37,749 bases of DNA, taken from IMG/VR virus record IMGVR_UViG_3300021138_000088, positions 1 through 37,749 of that record, one strand, 5' to 3'. The translations under genes were made by a program, and so were the position numbers. This stretch comes from a virus. The notes beneath the pieces are model-generated. The model made no database searches. It had not been told where the DNA came from and saw only the letters and a program-made list of their open reading frames with translations. Positions 13,220 through 21,154 of the stretch are shown in pieces (the stretch's first letter is position 1; every line of letters starts with the position of its first letter).

Positions 13220-13604
13220 TGATCTACAATCCCGTTATGACGCGCTCATAGCAGAAAAGAAAAAAATTGAGGATTATTTAAGTAAGGTTCCTGAGCTTGA
13301 AAAAAGACTAAGACAATTAGTTGGTGGTTGGGGATATCCTGGTAAAATAAAGGAAGCTCAGTGCGCTATTAATGATAATAAATATCCTGTTCATGAGTTA
13401 AACGTATTTTTTGAGCGTCACAAGCGAATCATTGATGTTGATAAAAAATGGATCTATATGAAAATTGATGGCGTGAATGGTCCTCATTTTGAATACAACA
13501 TAAAAACAGGAAGGCCAAAAGCATCACGCTCAGACGCTAATTCGATTAATGTTAAGAGGGCGTTAGAAATATGGGATATACATATTAAAAGTTTGCAGAA
13601 ATAA
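13206..13604 (+). CDS. Hypothetical protein, last gene of the rightward operon
   Basis: A 132-residue protein starting MELINDLQSRYDALIAEKKK: an N-terminal coiled coil then a mixed domain (WIYMKIDGVNGPHFEYN). ATG at 13206 overlaps the previous gene by 14 nt. It is followed by the convergent hairpin at 13614-13651. No family recognised. Confidence 0.55.
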   Translation: MELINDLQSRYDALIAEKKKIEDYLSKVPELEKRLRQLVGGWGYPGKIKEAQCAINDNKYPVHELNVFFERHKRIIDVDKKWIYMKIDGVNGPHFEYNIKTGRPKASRSDANSINVKRALEIWDIHIKSLQK

Positions 13605-13613
13605 ATATAAATT

Positions 13614-13651
13614 CCGCTATTTTAGATATTTGGAGTTTTCTAAAATAGCGG
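13614..13651. terminator. Convergent hairpin between rightward early and leftward late genes
   Basis: CCGCTATTTTAG (13614-13625) pairs perfectly with CTAAAATAGCGG (13640-13651) over 12 bp. It sits between the stops of two convergent genes. The U-runs are poor on both strands, so termination may be partial, or the hairpin may protect 3' ends. Confidence 0.6.
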
Positions 13652-13652
13652 A

Positions 13653-14117
13653 TTAAGCGTATTTCCCTGTTCGCATTTGCTCACTCAATTCTTTCGCTCT
13701 ATCACCCACTTGCTCAGCCCACTGACTATCAAGCATCTCGTCGGCGGCTAAAATATAGTTGCCGTTCATGACGTTATTAAGGGTTTGCTTAAACGCAAGA
13801 ACACCTTTAACACCCATGTTATACGCCATGTTAATTAAAACATCCTGCCTTTCACCTGGAACTTTTGACCACCAAGGAAGTGCCTCATGGATATCTTTTG
13901 CCGTCTGGTTAACCATCAAAATAAGCAGTCTTTCAGCATCTTCTTTTGTAATGCCATTTTGATAATAATGTTTTAGCTCAATGCTTGTTAAATGCAATGG
14001 ATTAGCGTCTAAATTGTAGCCATAGCCAATCGTATTATGTCCGGCAGTGCATTTGTAGCATTGCGACCTGTATCCCTCATGGCGCTTAAGTTGCTCTACA
14101 AGTTTATCGTTCATCAT
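13653..14117 (-). CDS. GH24 endolysin (T4/P22-type lysozyme)
   Basis: A 154-residue muramidase that cleaves the MurNAc-GlcNAc bond of peptidoglycan. The catalytic triad is of the E-x8-C-x5-T type: Glu14 (RHEG), Cys23, Thr29 (TIGYGYN), as in P22- and P1-like enzymes where Cys replaces the Asp of T4 lysozyme. The C-terminal half has NMAYNMGVKGVLAFKQTLNN and WAEQVGDRAKELSEQM, as in the family. No signal peptide or SAR segment is visible, so release needs a holin; candidates lie upstream. ATG at 14117 has AGAGG 5 nt before; 14114 is an alternative. Confidence 0.92.
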   Translation of the reverse strand: MMNDKLVEQLKRHEGYRSQCYKCTAGHNTIGYGYNLDANPLHLTSIELKHYYQNGITKEDAERLLILMVNQTAKDIHEALPWWSKVPGERQDVLINMAYNMGVKGVLAFKQTLNNVMNGNYILAADEMLDSQWAEQVGDRAKELSEQMRTGKYA

Positions 14118-14144
14118 TCGCACCTCTTATCAGTAAAAGTATTT

Positions 14145-14888
14145 TCATGCTGCCTCTATCCTTTTCTTTGCAATTTCAAAATAACCAGAATCCAATTCCA
14201 TGCCGATAAATGAGCGGTTAAGGTTTTTTGCTGCTACTCCGGTTGAGCCGCTTCCCATTGTGTTGTCTAACACTGTTTCACCTTCATTAGTGTAGGTTTT
14301 GATTAGGTATTCAAGTAGTGCTACTGGTTTTTGGGTTGGGTGAATCCCTCTTTTTGCGTTTGAAAACTCTAGTATAGAGACAGGGTAATAGCAATCATTT
14401 ATAGATTTACTCATTTCCATGTTTAAAATTTTACTTATACCGCCTCCTTTTGTTCTCATTTTACCTTTTCGCATTTTTGGATTGTAAAAATGTTTTTTAT
14501 TACTGAAAACACAAATATCCTCATGCGTTTTTAATGGTTGATGCTTGGCTAATAATGGATTTCCGCTTATTTTTTTATCCCAAACCCAGCAATATTTAAA
14601 CCACTTAGGATTACTCATAACAAGCGCACTGGTAAATGGTTGAGAGCCAAACAACACTATTGCCCCATTAGGTTTAATAATCCGCTTGTAGTGCGCCCAC
14701 AATGGCTCAAATGGAATAACTGTGTCCCACTTACAAGCTGTTATTCCTATTCAGCCGTAGGGCAAATCGCACAAAACCATATCAATACTTCCATCCGCTA
14801 TATCCTGCATAGCTTTTAAACAGTCTTCATTGATTAAGGTAATATGTGATGATTGCCCTACGGACTCGTCACCTTTAATATTAGTCAT
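14145..14888 (-). pseudogene. DNA methyltransferase broken by an in-frame TGA
   Basis: The 744-nt frame codes for a beta-type adenine/cytosine-N4 methyltransferase with motif IV DLPYG near residue 45, then FGSQPFTSALVMSN, HPTQKPVALLEYLI and a C-terminal motif I region VLDNTMGSGSTG. A TGA at 14753-14751 directly follows DLPYG; after three further codons the frame resumes with TACKWDTVIPFEPLW. Without readthrough, translation yields a 45-residue fragment, and an internal start (for example TTG at 14702) gives a C-terminal piece without motif IV. The N-terminal 45 codons may have been supplied by the upstream homing endonuclease element, since a second copy of this region lies at 15588-15677. 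Probably inactive. Confidence 0.75.
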
Positions 14889-15523
14889 ATATAAAATAAA
14901 TCGCTTTTAGTATTTGTTTCTAGTTTAAATTTTTCCCATTCATCATGATTCATTTCAGCTTTAGCTCTATTTTCAAACCATGTTAAAAATTGAAGATTAT
15001 CAAGGCTCCAATTTTCCCCATTAAACTTACTTACTTTGTGATCTAGTGAAGGTAAATACCACTTGTTCTTTCCTGTTTCTTGCCATTTGTCATATATTCG
15101 ATTGAATTGTTCATCAAAATAAAACTTGTCAAGAAACGACTTTCTTACATAATCATCAAAACCTAAATAATTTTTATGCTTTGATAGGTAGTGAGTTAAA
15201 AACTTCAATTTCTCATAATTAGGGTAAAGACTTATCAAATCTATAGATGTCTTTAATTTGCCCTTCATGTTTTTCCGTTTAAAGACTTCATCCATTTTTA
15301 ACCCTTTTTGCCAAGACACATAACCCATAGCTTTTCTAGCATTAACTATCTTTTGCTTGTGCTCATCAGTCATTGGTTTACGGCGTTGTTTTTCGGTAAT
15401 CGGTATGTTGTGTTTGTTTAGTATTCTCTTAATCCTATGATGATCTGTGGAGAAGTGATCTGCCACCATTCTTAAAGTCCAAAGTTCATCGACGTATAAT
15501 CTTATAACTTCCTGCTCATTCAT
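14885..15523 (-). CDS. HNH homing endonuclease inserted in the methyltransferase locus
   Basis: A 212-residue protein. An N-terminal helix-turn-helix (about 1-42, RMVADHFSTDHHRIKRILNK) is followed by a modular DNA-binding stretch RRKPMTDEHKQKIVNARKAMG (48-67) like NUMOD repeats. The nuclease centre is SLDHKVSKFNGENWSLDNLQFL (159-180; D161, H162, N176) and ENRAK (184-188). It is flanked by two N-terminal copies of a methyltransferase gene. Its stop overlaps the ATG of the downstream copy (ATGA). A GGGA ribosome site sits in the arm of a 14-bp hairpin, so translation is likely regulated. Confidence 0.85.
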   Translation of the reverse strand: MNEQEVIRLYVDELWTLRMVADHFSTDHHRIKRILNKHNIPITEKQRRKPMTDEHKQKIVNARKAMGYVSWQKGLKMDEVFKRKNMKGKLKTSIDLISLYPNYEKLKFLTHYLSKHKNYLGFDDYVRKSFLDKFYFDEQFNRIYDKWQETGKNKWYLPSLDHKVSKFNGENWSLDNLQFLTWFENRAKAEMNHDEWEKFKLETNTKSDLFYI

Positions 15524-15531
15524 TGCTTATT

Positions 15532-15582
15532 ATCCCAGTTACATGTTGATTGCATACTTATATTATACCATGTAACTGGGAT
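15532..15582 (-). promoter_or_regulatory. Hairpin with internal promoter upstream of the homing endonuclease
   Basis: On the minus strand ATCCCAGTTACATG (15582-15569) pairs perfectly with CATGTAACTGGGAT (15545-15532). The 3' arm contains the endonuclease ribosome site (GGGAT, 8 nt before ATG). The loop contains TATAAT (15567-15562), with GTGAAA 18 nt upstream as a weak -35. Long transcripts from upstream would hide the ribosome site; transcripts starting in the loop (about 15555) would lack the 5' arm and leave it free. This mirrors the known arrangement at T4 I-TevI. Confidence 0.65.
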
Positions 15583-15587
15583 ATTTT

Positions 15588-15677
15588 TCACGGTAAATCA
15601 CACAAAATCATATCAATAGAGCCGTCAGGAATATCCTTCATTAGCTCTAAACAATCGCCGTGCCTTAAGTCGATCAT
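15588..15677 (-). pseudogene. Truncated methyltransferase N-terminus (29 codons)
   Basis: It encodes MIDLRHGDCLELMKDIPDGS, then IDMILCDLP, and stops at TGA where motif IV DLPYG should continue. It aligns with residues 20-44 of the downstream copy (EDCLKAMQDIADGSIDMVLCDLPYG), but the DNA has diverged. ATG overlaps the stop of the upstream gene (TGATG), as expected for the original operon start. The break point is the presumed insertion site of the homing endonuclease element. Confidence 0.8.
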
Positions 15678-15925
15678 CAATGCCTCGTAAAATAGTAGGT
15701 AACAAACGCAAAAACCGCACTAACTACAAAAGTTACGCCCCCCATAAAGCCTTTTTGACGGTCAAGACTTGACGTAATCAGCTCTAAACTGGCTTCAATT
15801 CTCTCGATTGATTTTTCAATTTTCGCTTTATCTTCGGTTAGCAACCTTGAAAGATTTTCGTGCTTATCCTCCATGCGAGTCATTCTTGATTCTATCTGAC
15901 TAAATCGGCAATCTATATCACTCAT
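15677..15925 (-). CDS. Coiled-coil protein with C-terminal membrane helix (lysis module)
   Basis: An 82-residue protein: coiled-coil heptads over residues 5-58 (FSQIESRMTRMEDKHENLSR) and one membrane helix at 60-79 (MGGVTFVVSAVFAFVTYYF). The shape resembles XhlA-like holin accessory proteins. It lies between a lipoprotein gene and the endolysin side of the lysis block. A holin-assisting or Rz-like role is inferred. Confidence 0.6.
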   Translation of the reverse strand: MSDIDCRFSQIESRMTRMEDKHENLSRLLTEDKAKIEKSIERIEASLELITSSLDRQKGFMGGVTFVVSAVFAFVTYYFTRH

Positions 15926-15928
15926 GTT

Positions 15929-16084
15929 TTATTCCCATATATCGCATTTTAAATTAATTTGTAAACCTGTCACATCTACCCGACCATTTAAATATGTGGC
16001 TATGGGATAGGGCGTAATACTGCAATTTTGTTTAATGACTGGCGTGCATCCTGATAAAAGCAATGCAACCAGCCACCATTTCAT
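15929..16084 (-). CDS. Small lipoprotein, possible Rz1-like outer spanin
   Basis: A 51-residue protein with a signal sequence and lipobox (MKWWLVALLLSGC, acylated Cys13), leaving a mature chain of 39 residues. ATG at 16084 overlaps the stop of the holin-like gene (ATGA), and the TAA is 3 nt before the next ATG. Location among holin and endolysin genes suggests an outer-membrane lysis lipoprotein. It lacks the Pro-rich character of many Rz1 proteins and I see no clear inner spanin other than the neighbouring coiled-coil protein, which could be its partner. Confidence 0.6.
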   Translation of the reverse strand: MKWWLVALLLSGCTPVIKQNCSITPYPIATYLNGRVDVTGLQINLKCDIWE

Positions 16085-16359
16085 TTTTTTGTAATGCCTT
16101 TGCTGGGTGTCGTAGCAACATGCAAATAAGCGACCACTGTACCACCGACCGAAGCAATCGCCCCTGCAAGCTGTACAAGTTGGTCGTCTGAAATGGGGAT
16201 ATTAATCCCCGCTGTTTTAGCTCCGACAAGCACGAAGCCGAAAACAATAATTAAAGCATGTGAGGCGTTCGCTACATTGCTCCATGTGCTTACATTAGCC
16301 AGTGTTTTCCCATTTTCAAGTGCAGGGGATAATTTTAACAGTAAATCTAATACGTTCAT
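16081..16359 (-). CDS. Holin-like protein with two membrane helices
   Basis: A 92-residue protein with hydrophobic helices at about 34-52 (ALIIVFGFVLVGAKTAGI) and 61-81 (LVQLAGAIASVGGTVVAYLH) and a short basic C-terminal tail (SKGITKK). Size, two-helix layout and operon position fit a class II holin that releases the endolysin. ATGA overlaps on both sides. Confidence 0.65.
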   Translation of the reverse strand: MNVLDLLLKLSPALENGKTLANVSTWSNVANASHALIIVFGFVLVGAKTAGINIPISDDQLVQLAGAIASVGGTVVAYLHVATTPSKGITKK

Positions 16360-16676
16360 TTTGATAACTCCGTTTCTGCTACATGACCCACTGCACCAGC
16401 AATGGGCGCCGCGACTGGATAGGCAAGCGAGACATAAGCCACACCCAACTCGATTAAAAGATTTAATACCGATTTACCGACCGGCTCAACCACGTCCTCA
16501 AAGATGATTTTAAGATCCGCAATAACGCGATTTTTCTTATCTTCACCCGTTGCGTTTGGTAATGCTGCATTTGTGCGTTTAATTTCATCAATGACGCGGC
16601 TAAATATTTCACCGTGGCCGAGCACTGAAATTAGACTCGTGATTGCTGTTTGTTTTACTTGATTTGCTACTGACAT
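16356..16676 (-). CDS. Hypothetical protein of the lysis module
   Basis: A 106-residue protein starting MSVANQVKQTAITSLISVLG. A charged middle (TGEDKKNRVIADLKIIFEDV) and a hydrophobic C-terminal stretch (VLNLLIELGVAYVSLAYPVAAPIAG) may enter the membrane. ATGA overlap with the holin-like gene. It could be a holin partner or antiholin; no family recognised. Confidence 0.5.
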   Translation of the reverse strand: MSVANQVKQTAITSLISVLGHGEIFSRVIDEIKRTNAALPNATGEDKKNRVIADLKIIFEDVVEPVGKSVLNLLIELGVAYVSLAYPVAAPIAGAVGHVAETELSK

Positions 16677-16684
16677 TTTTAATC

Positions 16685-16918
16685 CTATAGTGCGTTAATT
16701 TGATCTTTGGTAAAGCCAAAGCGTGTAATAGTGCTTAAGTCCTCAACATCTTGCCAAACAGGTTCAATTATTGGGCCTGTGTAATCTGAAAGCCCGTATC
16801 CAGATGGATAGTTTTGGGTATCCTGCTTGCGCGTCATTGAGCCTTTTAGTAGTGCAATAAAATCAGTGTGTGCTTGGGTGCCCTTTAGGGCGTCTAGGTC
16901 TTGTCTTGTGTTTATCAT
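16685..16918 (-). CDS. Small protein following the tail fibre gene
   Basis: A 77-residue protein starting MINTRQDLDALKGTQAHTDF. Central SGYGLSDYTGPIIEPVWQDVEDL. It lies 5 nt after the receptor-binding gene; small proteins there are often fibre chaperones or assembly factors. No domain recognised. Confidence 0.5.
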   Translation of the reverse strand: MINTRQDLDALKGTQAHTDFIALLKGSMTRKQDTQNYPSGYGLSDYTGPIIEPVWQDVEDLSTITRFGFTKDQINAL

Positions 16919-16923
16919 GGTGT

Positions 16924-17943
16924 TTACTCGATGATTAGGTGATCTGCTATGCCGCGTGTCGAGACGTAGCTATTCGAGAGTGTGGGGGAATAGGCCCAAG
17001 TAGAGTAACGCGAACCGGCGTTTGTAGTGTCTGACCAGCTTCCCCCAAACATTACGACATTGCATAACTGATAAGTATTCCCTCTACCACCTGTGTTAGC
17101 TGTCCATGCTGCTGTCCCAGCTCCACCGCCAAAGTCTTTACCCCAAATACCCATCACTCCCGTTGATTGTATAATCCCCCATTTAGAAGTATATGCAGCA
17201 TTTAACTGGGTTGTAATTTGATCAGTGCCTATAGCCGATGCTTCTGTAGTGCCATAAGCCAATGTAGCATATTCCTGATACGATGCCGACCGTTTGCCGT
17301 ATGCTGCTAGTATCTCGTTAGCTTCCCACCACGTAAGACTGCTATAACTATTTGATCCATTACCGCCAAAAGCGATAGGTATAATAGCTGGGCTGCTACC
17401 ATCACATATCTGCACACCGTATTTGCTAGTGCCATTGACATCAGGATTAGTATTTAATAGATAAATATCAGCCCAGAAGTTATTAGCTACCAGTGTCATG
17501 CCGTGTGGGTCTGGGCATCTGGGCTTCCATTTTAAATCCCAGAAAGAGTAGGGGTTGATTTGAGGAGTAGTATTGCCGCCGGAGTTAGCCGCTGCATTGC
17601 CACCAGGTGCATAGTGGAAACCGCCGATTTTTCGCGCTCCGGTGCTTGGGGCGCTGATGAAGTTAGTTGATGCTGTTAGGGTTCCACCCACTTCAGCCCA
17701 GATAGCATAGTCTGTACCTGCGGTTAGAGAGGGTAAATTAACTGATGTTCCGACTGCAATGCTATATGTAACTCCACCCACGTCAACATAAAATTGCATA
17801 GATGTTAATACATTTTGTCCTGTTGTTTGAAATACAACCTGACCAGTAATGCTTTTAACAAATAAACCATTGGGCGAAAAAACAGACGCCGGAGGGCCTA
17901 ATGTTGGTAAAAGATTTGTATTTTGAAAAGCTGATGATGGCAT
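16924..17943 (-). CDS. Receptor-binding tail protein with C-type-lectin-like (Mtd/FGE-like) C-terminus
   Basis: A 339-residue protein. Residues 1-110 are beta-rich (VVFQTTGQNV...TAGTDYAIWAEVGGT). From about 130 on (WKPRCPDPHGM, SLTWWEANEILAAYGKR, ASYQEYATLAYG) it follows the FGE-sulfatase/C-type lectin fold of major tropism determinants. It ends in MFGGSWSDTTNAGSRYSTWA...YVSTRGIADHLIIE, the region that is variable in BPP-1 Mtd. It is expected to sit at the tail tip and bind the host receptor. No reverse transcriptase or template repeat is seen here. It is the penultimate gene of the tail module. Confidence 0.8.
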   Translation of the reverse strand: MPSSAFQNTNLLPTLGPPASVFSPNGLFVKSITGQVVFQTTGQNVLTSMQFYVDVGGVTYSIAVGTSVNLPSLTAGTDYAIWAEVGGTLTASTNFISAPSTGARKIGGFHYAPGGNAAANSGGNTTPQINPYSFWDLKWKPRCPDPHGMTLVANNFWADIYLLNTNPDVNGTSKYGVQICDGSSPAIIPIAFGGNGSNSYSSLTWWEANEILAAYGKRSASYQEYATLAYGTTEASAIGTDQITTQLNAAYTSKWGIIQSTGVMGIWGKDFGGGAGTAAWTANTGGRGNTYQLCNVVMFGGSWSDTTNAGSRYSTWAYSPTLSNSYVSTRGIADHLIIE

Positions 17944-17946
17944 TTT

Positions 17947-18369
17947 TTACACCAATTCTAAGGGTATATTAAAAGATAAAGCAGCCGATTTAATAGCTGC
18001 ATATTGGGTTGTATTGATTACATTTTTTGACTGAGCATCAAGAACAAGTGCCTTAACATCTGCCCACTGCTGGGTTGCTATAGCGTCAAAAAATAAAGGG
18101 TATGCAACCGCTAGAGCATTGATAGCTACAATGCCACCTAACTCTGATTTAATTTCCTGTACAAAGCCCGCTGAGTTTGGCAATGCTGCAATGATAGCCG
18201 CCTGTGCTTTTTCATTTTCTGTAATAATGGCTTGCGCCTCTGCATCTGTAATAAGTATGCAGCCAGAAGGTAGTAGGGTTGTGTTATCTATAATAACACC
18301 ATCATCCAGCTCTTGAGTTGCTGAATCTAAATAATGCAGTCCGTTATTTATGTCTTTGTAATATGGCAT
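17947..18369 (-). CDS. Tail fibre assembly-like protein
   Basis: A 140-residue protein: an N-terminal MPYYKDINNGLHYLDS, then SGCILITDAEAQAIITENEKAQA, the (L/I)TDxEAxxI segment typical of tail fibre assembly proteins, followed by a helical C-terminal part. It is placed between two fibre genes, with its ATG overlapping the upstream stop. It probably helps fold or trimerise the fibre. Confidence 0.55.
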   Translation of the reverse strand: MPYYKDINNGLHYLDSATQELDDGVIIDNTTLLPSGCILITDAEAQAIITENEKAQAAIIAALPNSAGFVQEIKSELGGIVAINALAVAYPLFFDAIATQQWADVKALVLDAQSKNVINTTQYAAIKSAALSFNIPLELV

Positions 18370-19568
18370 TATCTACACTCCGACCATCTTAATAAAGGGT
18401 AATTTGAGTTTACTTGGTAGCCAACCCCAGGCGGGACGGTTCCGTAAACAGTCGAAACAGTGGCTGATCCCCTACTTGTTCCGGTAGATCCGTTAAAGGT
18501 TTCACTGCCAATTGTTAATTGAGTATTATTATAAGTATCTGTAAGTCCGCCTTGAGTGGATATACAGACATCAATACTTTTAGTGGTGGTGTTGTAGACC
18601 GTAAAACCTAACGCCCTGCCGCTCACCCCTGTCATGTTTTGCCATGACTGCCCAATTCCTGCGGTTTGATCTATACGTGCCGGACGATTAGGACTAAGTG
18701 ATGACTTAACAATTATGTCCCCAGATTGAGATGTAACTATCCAATTTGTTCCATCAGAAAAAAGCTCAGTTGTTACAAATTGAAGCGCCAGAATCGGAGT
18801 TGATGCAGGAATACTACTTCCATCGGGACAATAAATTAATGACGCGCCTTGTGACTGAAAGGTACCTGATCCGTTTCCATAAATTTTAAATCGTAATCCT
18901 GATTGAGCGGGGGGCAATATAACTGCACCGGATGTTATTGATACAATCGACCCCGATTGCGCTGCTGTTAGTGTGGTGTTTGATGCTATATAAAACGTTT
19001 GTGAGTATGACGCTGGAGCATTTCCGGCGGATGGTTGATACATTTCCTCACGCCAAACACCACCGCCCAAACTTCTAAAAATAGACGAATCCCCCGCGCT
19101 GTTTGTGCGATTTGCGCCGCCAATCAAAATCAAATTAGATGAATTTACAATGGGTGTAGCAGCAAACCACTCAACAAATCGCATGATGCCGCTTGCAACT
19201 ATATCAAATGCGTTTATTGTGGTCGTACCGGTAATACCTACCGTGTTAGTCCCAGACGCACCGATATTCGTAGTCGAAGTCGCTGCTAATGATGATGCTG
19301 TTGATAAAGTGGCTGCATTAATACCATTTTGAAACTGAGCATATTCAACCGAGTCACCCGCTGTACTTCCAGCGCCTAAGCCAGTTAGATGATAGCCCGC
19401 TGCCGGAATATTGGCTAGAAAACCGCCCTTTCCCGTTCTGTCAAGTGATGCAGTAAGATCATTGTAAATGTCAGTTAAATCAGCATTAGCCTGTGAGGGT
19501 AATATCTGGTTATTAGTGGCGTAGGTTGATGTTACGCGGGCGGACGTGCCGCCGGATGTTCTTGGCAT
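18369..19568 (-). CDS. Tail fibre protein
   Basis: A 399-residue Ser/Thr/Gly-rich protein. The N-terminus (residues 30-85, LTDIYNDLTASLDRTGKGGFLANIPAAGYHLTGLG) is the fibre N-terminal region seen in podovirus fibres that attach to the tail. The C-terminal two-thirds are predicted beta-structure. Its ATG overlaps the TAA of the ejection protein gene (TAATG). Confidence 0.7.
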   Translation of the reverse strand: MPRTSGGTSARVTSTYATNNQILPSQANADLTDIYNDLTASLDRTGKGGFLANIPAAGYHLTGLGAGSTAGDSVEYAQFQNGINAATLSTASSLAATSTTNIGASGTNTVGITGTTTINAFDIVASGIMRFVEWFAATPIVNSSNLILIGGANRTNSAGDSSIFRSLGGGVWREEMYQPSAGNAPASYSQTFYIASNTTLTAAQSGSIVSITSGAVILPPAQSGLRFKIYGNGSGTFQSQGASLIYCPDGSSIPASTPILALQFVTTELFSDGTNWIVTSQSGDIIVKSSLSPNRPARIDQTAGIGQSWQNMTGVSGRALGFTVYNTTTKSIDVCISTQGGLTDTYNNTQLTIGSETFNGSTGTSRGSATVSTVYGTVPPGVGYQVNSNYPLLRWSECR

Positions 19569-21154
19569 TATTTAGATTCCTGTAAAGTTTGATTTCCAGC
19601 ATTTCTAAGTGCATCCGCTAATAGTTTCTGCCTAGTAGCGTCTAATGATGTTTGTTTTTCCATATCTATCAATCCCTTTGAAAGATAACCGTCTTTTTTC
19701 CACATTGCTCTAGCTGCTACTTTAGGCCCAAGAATAGCAGCCATTAGGCTTAACCCACCAACTCCCAACGCTTCTGCTGGGTCATGATTAATAGCTTCGT
19801 CCATTCCAGCTATTGCGCCTGATCCTGTTAGAATTTTAATCATCATTGCTCTTTGTGCGGTTCCAGAATCTGGAACACTAGGAGGTATAAATTTGTTTCC
19901 AACTTTGGCAATATCATTTAACTTCTGATCTCCCTGACCATATATAACTCTGTTAGGATCTCTTATTTTTAACCCCTGTAAAAGCATGGACGGTCTAATG
20001 GTTGACGTAGTAGGATCGACGCCACGCTCTAATGACTTCATGACGGACCAGTCATTATTTGCGCCTTTCCATGCAGATAAATCATTTCCATTTACACTTC
20101 TTTCCATAGCTAAATCAAGAGCGTTCCTAATGCTCCTTAAAGATTCCGATTCTGCTGGATTAGTGTTTCTAAGTGCTTTTGATTGCTTATCAAGCATTGA
20201 TCTTGAGTTTTGATAACCAATTCCTGAAAATGTAGCCCCTACAGGTGCAGAATTAAATTGCCTTAGATATTCTTCCACTATAGGTTTATGGTTAGGTGAC
20301 AATATATTCATGTTTCGACTACTAGCCACATTGTTTAATGAGTCTTTTAATATTTGATCTACATTAATATGGTTTCTACTTGCTACGTCATTATAAACAT
20401 TAGATATTCTATCTTTCATCCCCCCCATAACTTCAGGGGTTGCCATGTTTGCATCTTCCCCCCCCTGCTTAAAAAGCGCTTCTTGCCATTTTAGCCGTTG
20501 GGCTTCTTTTTTGGCTTGTTGATATCCGCTTGATGATGGTATTGAATCCAGCGCACTATCAATATATTGAAGTGATTTATTTCCCGTTGCTTGGGCTGCA
20601 TTAAGATCAAACAGATTAGACGCTTTGTCCCTTAATTCCTGGGCGACATTATCAATATCTGATCCTGATCTTCTAAAAGGATGCGCTAAAAATCCAAGGG
20701 CATTGGCTGCCCCCTCTCCAACACCTGCGCCAAGCGTAGAAAGTCCGGTTTCTTTTAGCTTATCAACTAATCCACCATTATGCGTAATGCCTTCAATAGC
20801 GCCTGTAACTAATGATCGGATAGGTGCCGTTGCTCCACTACCTGCGGGCGCAGTAATAGCCATATCAGCTAACATTGAGCCGATACCATGCGTATTTTTA
20901 TCAACCCACTCTTTTTCAGCTTGTACTTTTTTATTATCTGCTTCAGATGAAAAGGGATTAATAGCATTAAATGCTTCATGACCACGTGCCGAGAAACCCA
21001 ACGCTTCATTTTTAGCCTGATTTAAAAACGATTCTTTTGGCTTTTCTTGTTCGCCCATATCGGCATAGGCTTGAGCTAATATCTTCGCGTGCTCAATATT
21101 TCCAGCCTCGTGAGCTGCTTGCAATGCCCTTCCTATTTCTTCACGGGTTGCCAT
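19568..21154 (-). CDS. Internal virion / DNA ejection protein
   Basis: A 528-residue protein, mostly helical: MATREEIGRALQAAHEAGNIEHAKILAQAYADMG at the N-terminus, glycine-alanine-rich hydrophobic stretches (around 90-160) and a C-terminal hydrophobic patch (GVGGLSLMAAILGPKVAARAM). Length, composition and position after a second helical virion protein fit podovirus ejection proteins that form a trans-envelope channel. No lytic-transglycosylase motif seen. Confidence 0.6.
   Translation of the reverse strand: MATREEIGRALQAAHEAGNIEHAKILAQAYADMGEQEKPKESFLNQAKNEALGFSARGHEAFNAINPFSSEADNKKVQAEKEWVDKNTHGIGSMLADMAITAPAGSGATAPIRSLVTGAIEGITHNGGLVDKLKETGLSTLGAGVGEGAANALGFLAHPFRRSGSDIDNVAQELRDKASNLFDLNAAQATGNKSLQYIDSALDSIPSSSGYQQAKKEAQRLKWQEALFKQGGEDANMATPEVMGGMKDRISNVYNDVASRNHINVDQILKDSLNNVASSRNMNILSPNHKPIVEEYLRQFNSAPVGATFSGIGYQNSRSMLDKQSKALRNTNPAESESLRSIRNALDLAMERSVNGNDLSAWKGANNDWSVMKSLERGVDPTTSTIRPSMLLQGLKIRDPNRVIYGQGDQKLNDIAKVGNKFIPPSVPDSGTAQRAMMIKILTGSGAIAGMDEAINHDPAEALGVGGLSLMAAILGPKVAARAMWKKDGYLSKGLIDMEKQTSLDATRQKLLADALRNAGNQTLQESK

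Noticed and set aside
13614-13630. Shared TTTTAGATATT between the convergent hairpin and the kissing hairpin at 5090
   Set aside because: An 11-nt AT-rich match is expected by chance in this genome and the stems use it differently.
14751-14753. Programmed readthrough or recoding of the methyltransferase TGA
   Set aside because: TGA ends many other genes here, and a 12-nt scar beside the homing endonuclease explains the break better than recoding.
16924-17060. A diversity-generating retroelement
   Set aside because: Only the target-like lectin end is present; no reverse transcriptase motif (YxDD) or near-identical template repeat was seen in any frame.
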